The notes under the pieces are model-generated. The model saw only the letters and a program-made list of their open reading frames with translations, was not told the origin of the DNA and made no database searches. From an uncultured Christensenella sp. (lineage in GTDB: Bacteria > Bacillota > Clostridia > Christensenellales > Borkfalkiaceae), in assembly GCA_905212395.1 (NCBI GenBank), contig CAJMEI010000031.1, positions 1 to 9,265 of the forward strand: a stretch of 9,265 bases of DNA, given 5' to 3'. Of this stretch, positions 1 to 5,882 are shown one piece after another. Position numbers and translations under genes: made by a program. The first letter of the stretch is position 1. Each line of letters opens with the position of its first letter.

Positions 1-527
1 TAGTTATTTTTATTATAGTTTTTAAATTTACTCCACCAAAACCAATAGAAAAACGAATCGAAAAGAATTTTAATGAAACGTTTACGATAGAAGAACTTGA
101 TATTACAATAACTGATTATGCTTTTAAACGTTTCGCTTATCGGGGCTCATATGAAGCGGATTCTAATAAGGTATGGCTAATTGTAAATGCAACTATTTGC
201 AACAATAGTACCGAAACAAAAAATTTACGAACATTAAGTAAAAACACGGAACTAACCGATAATGCTTTTTTTATCAAAGATAACAAAGAATCAAAATATA
301 ATGGTTCATTTTTATTAAACGAAGTATGTATTAGAGCCCATGAGAAAATCGACCCGTATGAAACAATAACAGGCATGTTTATGTATGAAGTACCTATTAC
401 TATTGCTCCCGAATTAAGTGGAACTTCTTATTCATCTAGCACTTGCCAAAATTTAAATTTTGAATTTAGACTAATCTATGAAAATAAAAAAACCATAACA
501 ACTATCTCTTATGCTATCAAACTATAA
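1..527 (+). CDS. DUF4352-like extracytoplasmic protein, 5'-truncated
   Basis: This reading frame is open from the left edge (codons begin at base 3) for 174 codons to a TAA at 525-527; its start lies outside the window. The visible part begins with a hydrophobic run (VIFIIVFKF), the end of a membrane anchor or signal segment, followed by a proline/lysine linker. The remaining ~150 residues are rich in beta-strand patterns: NETFTIEELDITITDYAFKR, then VWLIVNATICNNS, a polar loop, and a late stretch with ETITGMFMYEVP. That order (short strand, 'long-term variable/conserved tail of substituents' pattern, then GxFxYEVP) resembles DUF4352/telokin-like domains of Gram-positive lipoproteins and membrane-anchored surface proteins. 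Function is unknown; it probably sits outside the membrane. All nine tyrosine codons are TAT, whereas the minus-strand housekeeping genes use TAC often, which hints at different expression or origin. It faces ssrA tail to tail and ends in its own terminator. Family assignment is by eye and moderate. Confidence 0.6.
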   Translation, partial: VIFIIVFKFTPPKPIEKRIEKNFNETFTIEELDITITDYAFKRFAYRGSYEADSNKVWLIVNATICNNSTETKNLRTLSKNTELTDNAFFIKDNKESKYNGSFLLNEVCIRAHEKIDPYETITGMFMYEVPITIAPELSGTSYSSSTCQNLNFEFRLIYENKKTITTISYAIKL

Positions 528-554
528 TTAGAAAAATCATTTTTAAAAAAATTT

Positions 555-600
555 AAGGATGGTTATACTTTTCTCAAAAAAAGTATAACCATCCTTTTTT
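555..600 (+). terminator. Rho-independent terminator after the DUF4352-like gene
   Basis: A perfect 18-bp inverted repeat, AAGGATGGTTATACTTTT (555-572) and AAAAGTATAACCATCCTT (579-596), encloses a 6-base loop and is followed by T's to base 600. It lies 27 bases after the stop codon at 527. The opposite side is A-rich (541-556), so read on the minus strand the same stem is followed by a T-rich run and may also stop transcripts coming from ssrA. It is probably bidirectional. Confidence 0.85.
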
Positions 601-757
601 GGTGGACTTGGGCGTGTGAAATACGCACCGAGGACACCAAAAAATACTAGGGCTCCCGAAAATATTTTGCAAAGCAAAAGATTTTTGGGAAAAAGGAAGG
701 GCAGGCTCATAGGTCAAGCCGTTGCAGTAGCAACGGTGGACAAAATAGCCTTGCCCT
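601..757 (+). other. Three-hairpin structured element of unknown function (candidate ncRNA or intergenic repeat)
   Basis: Hairpin 1: GGTG (601-604) pairs with CACC (635-638), then facing GA/GA dinucleotides (605-606, 633-634) that can form tandem G-A pairs, CTTGG (607-611) with CCGAG (628-632), and GCGT (612-615) with ACGC (623-626) around a 7-base loop, with A627 bulged. Hairpin 2: CCCGAAAATATTTTGC (655-670) pairs with GCAAAAGATTTTTGGG (674-689) around AAA, with one A-G mismatch. Hairpin 3: AGGGCA/TGCCCT (698-703, 752-757), GGCT/AGCC (704-707, 747-750), GTC/GAC (713-715, 739-741) and CCGTTGC/GCAACGG (719-725, 730-736) around AGTA. U609-G630 and G658-U686 are wobbles on the plus strand but A-C mismatches on the minus strand, which favours plus-strand RNA. 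There is no open frame of note. It is unrecognised. Confidence 0.6.
690..757 (-). terminator. Possible ssrA terminator (overlaps hairpin 3)
   Basis: Read on the minus strand, a long stem (757-747 with 707-698) begins five bases after the encoded CCA end of tmRNA, and TCCTTTTT follows it at 697-690. This placement suits an intrinsic terminator for ssrA. The U-run is displaced by three bases from the stem and the hairpin is unusually long (about 60 nt) with internal loops, so the call is tentative and competes with reading this hairpin as part of a plus-strand structured RNA. Confidence 0.45.
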
Positions 758-761
758 GACG

Positions 762-1108
762 TGGTGGAGTGGCCGAGAATTGCACTCGGGTCTTACCGCC
801 GTCAATTATGTTTTCTACGTACGTAGTTTGTCGATTATCCCTTTTTATATCGGACGATAAACAAAACCGATATAAACGTGTCCGCATAAATACAACTTTT
901 CGCCTGCGTCTTACGAAAAGCCGTTCCCCGTTAAAAATGATGCCCTTACGAAAACAACGGGATTTCCCGCTTGGACAGTCGCTTTAATTAAGCGGCAAAT
1001 GCGTAATTGTTATTATTAGCATTTAAAATTTAATTTCCGTTTTTACGAAGACGAGCCTTCGGTACGCTTACAGTAACATCGGACGGCAATCGAATCTAAA
1101 ACCACCCC
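762..1108 (-). ncRNA. ssrA: tmRNA (transfer-messenger RNA)
   Basis: A 347-nt tmRNA that rescues stalled ribosomes together with SmpB. The 5' end GGGGTGG (1108-1102) pairs with CCACTCC (772-766), giving a 7-bp acceptor stem with a G3-U70 wobble, the alanyl-tRNA synthetase identity element. ACCA (765-762) is encoded in the gene. The T arm is CCGAG, loop TGCAATT, CTCGG (789-773). Helix P2 is formed by TTGCCGTC (1089-1082) and GACGGCGG (803-796). The D-like segment contains AGATTCGA. The resume codon GCT is at 1020-1018, and the tag frame to 991 reads ANNNNYAFAA followed by TAA (990-988). CTACGTACGTAG (826-815) matches the hairpin commonly seen in the 3' part of Firmicute tmRNAs. It lies 109 bases downstream of smpB. 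No convincing promoter of its own was found: the TAAAAT at 1118-1113 is too close to the mature 5' end, so it may be processed from the smpB transcript. Confidence 0.96.
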
Positions 1109-1165
1109 GTATATTTTAGACGAAAACACGAATTTAAACGATATTTTCGCCTTTTTAACTTTTTC

Positions 1166-1192
1166 TTGCGTTTTAAATTTTGTAAAACGCAA
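1166..1192 (-). other. Hairpin between smpB and ssrA
   Basis: A perfect 10-bp inverted repeat, TTGCGTTTTA and TAAAACGCAA, with a 7-base loop sits 25 bases after the smpB stop codon and 58 bases before the mature 5' end of tmRNA. No T-run follows on either strand (minus-strand continuation is GAAAAAG), so it is not a standard terminator. It could be an mRNA 3'-end stabiliser or an RNase processing site separating smpB mRNA from pre-tmRNA. The role is inferred from position only. Confidence 0.5.
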
Positions 1193-1217
1193 ACGCCTGC
1201 AAACAAGCTAGAAAAAT

Positions 1218-1658
1218 TTAATATTCTCTTTCTATTTGCCGTTTAATATCTTTTTCTTTTAAAGTTTGCTTTTTATCGTAAGTGTGTTTGCCTTTACAAA
1301 CGCCTACTTCTATTTTTATTAAAGATTGTTTTAAATATACCTTTATAGGAATAAGCGTGTAACCCTTTTCGGTAACTTTTATTTTAAGTTTTGCTATTTC
1401 GCTTTTGTTTAACAAAAGTTTTCTATCCCGACGGCTATCCTTTACGTTATACGCGCTAGACTTGTCGTAAACGGCTATATGCGTATTTTTTAAAAATACT
1501 TCTCCGTTAGAAATCAAGCAAAATCCGTCGGACAAATTTATATCTCCGCGTTTTACCGATTTTACTTCTCCGCCGTCTAAAACGATTCCCGCTTCCAAAG
1601 TTTGTTCTATAAAATACTCGTGCCGAGCAAGTCTGTTTTCCGCTATTACCTTTCCCAT
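1218..1658 (-). CDS. smpB: SsrA-binding protein SmpB
   Basis: A 146-residue cytoplasmic RNA-binding protein that binds the tRNA-like part of tmRNA and delivers it to stalled ribosomes for trans-translation. Family signatures are intact: NRLARHEYFIE (residues 8-18), GGEVKSVKRG (29-38), RRDRKLLLN (76-84), GYTLIPIKVYLK (99-110), and the basic C-terminal tail beginning KGKHTYDKK (122-130) that enters the mRNA channel. Length is near the usual 150-160. The ATG at 1658 is the only sensible start because MGKVIAEN matches the family N-terminus. There is no Shine-Dalgarno sequence. Instead a TATAAT box ends seven bases before the ATG, so the message is probably leaderless. rnr lies upstream (75-base gap) and ssrA downstream, the conserved Firmicute order. 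An interesting minor deviation is GGEVKS where GTEVKS or GWEVKS is common. Confidence 0.99.
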   Translation of the reverse strand: MGKVIAENRLARHEYFIEQTLEAGIVLDGGEVKSVKRGDINLSDGFCLISNGEVFLKNTHIAVYDKSSAYNVKDSRRDRKLLLNKSEIAKLKIKVTEKGYTLIPIKVYLKQSLIKIEVGVCKGKHTYDKKQTLKEKDIKRQIEREY

Positions 1659-1665
1659 AAAATAT

Positions 1666-1693
1666 ATTATACCATTTTGTTATATTAAATCAA
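1666..1693 (-). promoter_or_regulatory. smpB promoter (extended -10), start point at the ATG
   Basis: A -35 TTGATT (1693-1688), 16-base spacer, and a perfect TATAAT (1671-1666) preceded by TGG form an extended -10 promoter. Seven bases (1665-1659) separate the -10 from the smpB ATG at 1658, so transcription should begin at or within a base or two of the initiation codon. It sits in the 75-base gap between rnr and smpB, which lets smpB and ssrA be expressed independently of rnr. Confidence 0.75.
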
Positions 1694-1733
1694 CCGTTAC
1701 CGCCATTAAATGCTATAAATAAACTATTTGTTT

Positions 1734-3818
1734 TTAACGATTAACCAAAATAAAATCTAATTGTCCCGCCAAAACGTCGCAATTTACGACTTTAATTTTA
1801 ACGCTGTCGCCTAATTTAAACATGTTTTTATTAGAAAATAAAGTATAAGTTTTTTCGTCGAAAACGTAATTTCCCTTAGGCAAATCTTCTAGTCGAACTA
1901 ATCCTTCCGCAGTGTTTTCTAGCTCTACGAAAATCCCGAAAGACGTTACTCCGCTAATTACGCCGTTAAATTCTTCGCCCAAATAATCTCTCATATAAAG
2001 GGCGGTGTAAATATCGTCTACTTGTCTTTCCACTTCGTCCGCGCGTCTTTCCCTTGACGAACTTATATCCGAAACTTCCCCGACTACCGATAAATACTTT
2101 TCCGCCTTTTCGTAATCTTTCATAACGGTTTTTAAAATTCTATGAACTTGCAAGTCGGGATACCTTCTTATAGGCGACGTGAAATGACAATAATGTTCTA
2201 ATCCTAATCCAAAATGCCCTACGTCTTCGGGGGAATATTTTGCCTTTTGCATAGAACGAAGTAACACGTTGTTTACTACCCCCGCGTAAGGCATATCCTT
2301 TATTTTTTCAAGCAATTTATTAAAATCGGAAGAATGATAATTTTTTTCGTTCCAACCGGTTTTTATACCTAAATTCTTTAAAAACAAGCAAAAGCTTTGC
2401 AATTTTTCTTCCGCGCATTTTTCGTGAATACGAAATACGAACGGAACGTTTAAATAATAACAATGCTCCGCAACGGTTTGGTTGGCAAGGAGCATAAACT
2501 CTTCTATAAGTTGATAAGAGCCTATTCTTTCCCTTTTTGACAAGTGTATTTTTCCGTTTTCGTCTACAAAGATTTCAGCTTCTTTACTGTCTAAATCTAC
2601 ACTACCCCTTTCCTTTCTTCTTTTATGAAGAATATTTTGTAGTTCGTTAGCGTTATCTAACATTTCAACTAAATGGGGGTATTGTTCCCTTAGTTCCTTA
2701 TCCCCGTCGATAATTTTTTGAACCTTTTTATAAGTCATTCTATTTCTCGACTTTATAACGGAATTATGAAATTCGTAGTCGTAAACAGAGCCTAACTTAT
2801 CTATTTTCATAATGCAAGATAAGGTAAGTCTTTCTACCCCTTCGTTTAAAGAACAAATACCGTTAGAGAGCTTTTCGGGTAGCATAGGAATAACGAAATC
2901 GGGGAAATAAATACTCGTTGCGCGGGATAAGGCTTCTTTATCTATTTCGCTTCCTTCTTTAACGTAATGGGAAACGTCCGCTATATGAACGCCTAAAATA
3001 AAGCCTTTTTCGTTTTTTTCTACCGAAATTGCGTCGTCGAAATCCCTAGAATCGTCCCCGTCGATTGTGATAATGGTTTGATTAGTTAAGTCTAATCTTC
3101 CCTTTTTATCGCTTTCGGAAACGGTAGACGGGATTTTATCCAAACACTCAATTACTTTTGCGGGAAATTCCGTTTCAATACCCGCGTTTTCTATTACGGC
3201 TTTTTCCGCCGTTTTAACTTCGTTTTCTTGCTTTACTATATCGACTATAACGCCTTCCGGATTTTTATCGAACGGGTAAGCTATAATTTTACACAAAACT
3301 TTACTTCCGTTTTGCGCTCCGTTAAAGTTTTTTTGAGAAATAAAAACGTCTTTGGCGAAAGATTTATCGCCCGAAACTACAAAACCGTAATTTCTTTCTT
3401 TATAAAAAGTCCCGACTATTTCTTTAATTCCGCGACTTATAATATTTACTACTTCCCCTTCGTCCGAGCTTCCCCTTTTGGATTCTACTTTTCTAACGAC
3501 TACTTCGTCGCCCTGTAAAGCTCCGTTTAAACTTTTTGCGGGAATAAATAAATCTTCCGTTTTATCGTCGGGAATAAAAAATGCGTAACCCCTTTCGTGA
3601 GTTTTCACTTTTCCCTTTTTTAAACCGCTATCCGCAAATAAATAATATTTCCCGCCGTTTTCACCTAAAAAGCAATCGTCGCACAAAGATAGAATGGCAG
3701 AGCGAATTTCGTCTTTATCTCCGCTTTTCTTTACGGATAAAAAGTTAAATATTTGTTTTATCGTTTTACCCGACAATTCTCCGTTAGAAAAAAGTTCGGC
3801 AAGTTTTTGTTTTATCAT
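1734..3818 (-). CDS. rnr: Ribonuclease R, 3'-5' exoribonuclease
   Basis: A processive 3'-to-5' exoribonuclease of the RNB/RNase II family that degrades structured RNA, including non-stop mRNAs during trans-translation. The 694 residues show an N-terminal winged-helix-like segment (about 1-60), cold-shock domain 1 (about 68-110, KGKVKTHERGYAFFIP), cold-shock domain 2 (about 132-180, GTFYKERNYGFVV), the RNB catalytic domain (about 240-560) and an S1 domain (about 614-690, GVISGVTSFGIFVEL). The metal-binding motif DGDDSRDFDDA gives Asp253, Asp259, Asp261 and Asp262. The late motif HFTSPIRRYPD (545-555) is intact, so it should be active. The protein stops just after the S1 domain and lacks the lysine-rich tail of many RNase R proteins. 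An AAGGA site 6-7 bases before the ATG supports the start. A terminator hairpin lies immediately upstream, leaving no room for a promoter between them. smpB follows in the same orientation. Confidence 0.98.
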   Translation of the reverse strand: MIKQKLAELFSNGELSGKTIKQIFNFLSVKKSGDKDEIRSAILSLCDDCFLGENGGKYYLFADSGLKKGKVKTHERGYAFFIPDDKTEDLFIPAKSLNGALQGDEVVVRKVESKRGSSDEGEVVNIISRGIKEIVGTFYKERNYGFVVSGDKSFAKDVFISQKNFNGAQNGSKVLCKIIAYPFDKNPEGVIVDIVKQENEVKTAEKAVIENAGIETEFPAKVIECLDKIPSTVSESDKKGRLDLTNQTIITIDGDDSRDFDDAISVEKNEKGFILGVHIADVSHYVKEGSEIDKEALSRATSIYFPDFVIPMLPEKLSNGICSLNEGVERLTLSCIMKIDKLGSVYDYEFHNSVIKSRNRMTYKKVQKIIDGDKELREQYPHLVEMLDNANELQNILHKRRKERGSVDLDSKEAEIFVDENGKIHLSKRERIGSYQLIEEFMLLANQTVAEHCYYLNVPFVFRIHEKCAEEKLQSFCLFLKNLGIKTGWNEKNYHSSDFNKLLEKIKDMPYAGVVNNVLLRSMQKAKYSPEDVGHFGLGLEHYCHFTSPIRRYPDLQVHRILKTVMKDYEKAEKYLSVVGEVSDISSSRERRADEVERQVDDIYTALYMRDYLGEEFNGVISGVTSFGIFVELENTAEGLVRLEDLPKGNYVFDEKTYTLFSNKNMFKLGDSVKIKVVNCDVLAGQLDFILVNR

Positions 3819-3829
3819 AAAAAATCCTT

Positions 3830-3861
3830 AAAAAAAGCGCCCGATATTTTTTATCGGACGC
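3830..3861 (-). terminator. Rho-independent terminator between secG and rnr
   Basis: On the minus strand GCGTCCGATA (3861-3852), loop AAAAA, TATCGGGCGC (3846-3837) form a 10-bp stem with one G-U wobble, followed by seven T's (3836-3830). It begins 15 bases after the secG stop. The AAGGA ribosome binding site of rnr lies directly after the T-run, so the element also occupies the rnr leader and could act as a read-through attenuator. Confidence 0.85.
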
Positions 3862-3876
3862 ATGAAATTTCGTTTA

Positions 3877-4176
3877 TTAAGCAGGGATATGAATAAGTTC
3901 TAATACGAAATATCCAACCATTAAAACAGCTATAATAACGATACAAATTCCCGTTAAGACTTTAAGCTTATGTTCTAGCGTTTTACTTTTGTTTTTTCCG
4001 TAAAACGTATCCGAATTTCCGTTTAAAGCACCCATTCCGTCGGAATTGCCCGATTGCATTAAAATAACGATAAGAATAAACAAAGCGCATATCGCGGCAA
4101 CTACCACGAATACGATACTTAAAATTTTATAAGTTTGATAATTCATTGCGTTTAAGTTATTTAATAACGTTTGCAT
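3877..4176 (-). CDS. secG: Preprotein translocase subunit SecG
   Basis: A small inner-membrane subunit of the SecYEG channel that assists SecA-driven protein export. The 99 residues contain two hydrophobic membrane spans (about 17-41 and 70-94) joined by the typical glycine/asparagine-rich loop: LMQSGNSDGMGAL (39-51) then DTFYGKNKSKTLEHKLK, matching the family pattern of Q-x-G followed by a glycine-rich loop and a basic stretch before the second span. GGAG (4186-4183) lies 6 bases before the ATG at 4176 and decides this start over Met11, giving a short extra N-terminal segment. It has its own promoter upstream and a terminator just downstream. The secG-rnr-smpB-ssrA order is widely conserved in Firmicutes. 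Confidence 0.95.
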   Translation of the reverse strand: MQTLLNNLNAMNYQTYKILSIVFVVVAAICALFILIVILMQSGNSDGMGALNGNSDTFYGKNKSKTLEHKLKVLTGICIVIIAVLMVGYFVLELIHIPA

Positions 4177-4209
4177 AATGTTCTCCGTTTTTTATTCACT
4201 ACTCGTTTT

Positions 4210-4238
4210 ATTCTAACACACTTTAAAAATAAAGACAA
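4210..4238 (-). promoter_or_regulatory. secG promoter
   Basis: TTGTCT (4238-4233), a 17-base spacer and TAGAAT (4215-4210), the latter preceded by TGT to give an extended -10. The predicted start is near 4203, leaving a leader of about 27 bases with the GGAG site. It lies in the 80-base gap between gpmI and secG, where no convincing gpmI terminator is visible, so read-through from gpmI is also possible. Confidence 0.65.
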
Positions 4239-4256
4239 GCTTTTTTATATAAAAAT

Positions 4257-5801
4257 TTATTTTATTAAAGATTTACCCGTCATTTCCGCAGGAATTTCTT
4301 CTCCCATTACTTGTAAGAAAGTAGGAGCGATGTCGGCAAGAATACCTTTTTCTCTCAACTGTACGTTTTTAAACTGTTCGCTGATTAAAACGAATGGTAC
4401 GGGATTAGTGGTATGCGCTGTGAAAGGCGAACCGTCTTTAGCAACCATAACGTCGGCATTTCCGTGGTCTGCCGTAAGAAGTATGCTTCCGCCCTTAGCA
4501 AGGACTGCTTGTACCAAAATATTTACGCAACTTTCTACCGTGGCAACCGCCCTTTCGGCAGCTTCCATTACGCCCGTATGACCAACCATATCGCAGTTAG
4601 CGAAGTTTAAAATCATAACGTCGAATTTTCCGCTGTCTAGTTCTTCCAAATATTTTTCGGTTACTTTAAGCGCGCTCATTTCGGGCTTCAAATCGTAAGT
4701 AGCTACCTTTGGGGAAGCTATTAAATCTCTAATTTCGTTCTTTTCGGGCGCTTCTTTTCCGCCGTTAAAGAAGAACGTTACGTGAGCGTATTTTTCGGTT
4801 TCCGCAATACGAAGTTGCGTGTACCCCTTGTGCGCCAAATACTCTCCGAGCGTGTTTTTAATTTCTTGTTTCTTAAACGCGATATGAACGTTTGTAAAAG
4901 ACGCGTCGTAAACGGTAAAACATACGTAGTAAGGATTTAAAAATCCCGTTTCTCTTTTAAAGAAATCGAATTCTTTTTCAGAAAACGCCCTAGTTATTTC
5001 TCTTGCTCTGTCGGGACGGAAGTTAAAGAAGATTATAGAATCCCCTTGTTCTACCAAACCGAAAGGCTTGCCGTTTTCAGTAATATTGATAGGTAAAATG
5101 AATTCGTCCGTAACGCCGTCCGAGTAGCTTGCTTCTATCGCTTTTACGGGGTCGTCGAATAACTTTCCTTTACCTATCGTCAAAGAATCGTACGCGAGTT
5201 TTTCTCTATCCCAGTTGGTATCTCTGTCCATAGCGTAATATCTACCCGTAATGGTGGAAATTTTACCTACGCCGATTTCTTTAATTTTATCTTGCAACGC
5301 CGAAACGTAACCCGCTCCGCTTTTAGGCGGTACGTCCCTACCGTCCATAAATGCGTGAACGTAAACTTTTTCAAGTCCGTGTTGTTTTGCTAGTTCTAGC
5401 AAAGCGTATAAATGCGTTATATGGCTATGAACTCCGCCTTCCGACAAAAGCCCGAAAATATGCAAAGCTTTATCGTTATTTTTAGCGTTTTCTACCGCTT
5501 TTAAAAGTTCTTCGTTTTTAAAGAAGTCGCCGTCTTGAATTTCTTTGGTAATTCTAGTTAAATCTTGATATATAATTCTTCCGGCGCCCATATTTAAGTG
5601 TCCGACTTCGCTGTTTCCCATTTGTCCGTCGGGAAGTCCTACGTCCAAACCGCTTGCTCCAAGTTGCGTAGAAGGCCATTGTTTAATTAGTTTTTCAACT
5701 ACTCCTGCGTGAGCTTGTTTAATTGCGTTGCCGTTTTCGTCTTTTCTTATTCCGTATCCGTCCATTATTATAAGACAAACGGGTCTTGTTTTCATTTCCA
5801 T
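4257..5801 (-). CDS. gpmI: 2,3-bisphosphoglycerate-independent phosphoglycerate mutase
   Basis: A cytoplasmic glycolytic enzyme that interconverts 3-phosphoglycerate and 2-phosphoglycerate through a phosphoserine intermediate, with two manganese ions. The 514 residues match the usual ~510. Expected active-site residues are all present: Asp14 (IIMDGYG), the nucleophile Ser64 (MGNSEVGHLNMGAGR), His125 (SEGGVHSH), the GRD at 154-156, Arg187 (TGRYYAMDRD), Arg262 and Arg265 (FRPDRARE), Lys337, Asp404 and His408 (NCDMVGHTG), Asp445 and His446 (TADHGNAD) and His463. AAGGAG nine bases before the ATG at 5801 favours this start over the in-frame ATG two codons later. It has its own strong promoter and follows an alkylation-repair gene that splits it from tpiA, although it functions in the same pathway as pgk and tpiA upstream. 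Confidence 0.99.
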   Translation of the reverse strand: MEMKTRPVCLIIMDGYGIRKDENGNAIKQAHAGVVEKLIKQWPSTQLGASGLDVGLPDGQMGNSEVGHLNMGAGRIIYQDLTRITKEIQDGDFFKNEELLKAVENAKNNDKALHIFGLLSEGGVHSHITHLYALLELAKQHGLEKVYVHAFMDGRDVPPKSGAGYVSALQDKIKEIGVGKISTITGRYYAMDRDTNWDREKLAYDSLTIGKGKLFDDPVKAIEASYSDGVTDEFILPINITENGKPFGLVEQGDSIIFFNFRPDRAREITRAFSEKEFDFFKRETGFLNPYYVCFTVYDASFTNVHIAFKKQEIKNTLGEYLAHKGYTQLRIAETEKYAHVTFFFNGGKEAPEKNEIRDLIASPKVATYDLKPEMSALKVTEKYLEELDSGKFDVMILNFANCDMVGHTGVMEAAERAVATVESCVNILVQAVLAKGGSILLTADHGNADVMVAKDGSPFTAHTTNPVPFVLISEQFKNVQLREKGILADIAPTFLQVMGEEIPAEMTGKSLIK

Positions 5802-5841
5802 AAAAATACGCTCCTTTTAAAGCATTTCTTTTCAATTCATA

Positions 5842-5870
5842 ATTATAGTATAAAAGCTTTTTTTTTGCAA
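5842..5870 (-). promoter_or_regulatory. gpmI promoter
   Basis: TTGCAA (5870-5865), a 17-base spacer that starts with an A-tract, and a perfect TATAAT (5847-5842). The predicted start is near 5835, giving a leader of about 34 bases that carries the AAGGAG site. The -35 lies 13 bases after the stop codon of the alkylation-repair gene, and no terminator is visible between them. Confidence 0.7.
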
Positions 5871-5882
5871 GAAAATTAATTA

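Noticed and set aside
137..376. A 79-residue minus-strand frame within the left-edge gene.
   Set aside because: It is the antisense of the plus-strand DUF4352-like frame, which is longer, runs to the window edge and ends at a matched terminator.
601..640. A tRNA-like T-arm and ACCA end in hairpin 1 (7-base loop 616-622, ACCA at 636-639).
   Set aside because: The loop GTGAAAT lacks the T-loop consensus and no partner acceptor strand or D/anticodon arms are present.
763..800. A tRNA-Ser/Leu-like 5' start on the plus strand (GGTGGAGTGGCCGAGA).
   Set aside because: It is the complement of the tmRNA acceptor and T arm; no plus-strand anticodon arm or matching 3' acceptor exists.
769..987. A 72-residue plus-strand reading frame.
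   Set aside because: It lies entirely inside the tmRNA gene on the other strand and its composition is not protein-like.
1109..1135. TAAAAT at 1118-1113 as a dedicated ssrA promoter.
   Set aside because: It lies only four bases from the mature tmRNA 5' end, and the -35 at 17 bases is poor; transcription would start inside the mature RNA.
4257..4581. Plus-strand frames of 136 and 65 residues opposite the end of gpmI.
   Set aside because: They are antisense shadows of a clearly conserved gene, without ribosome binding sites or family-like features.
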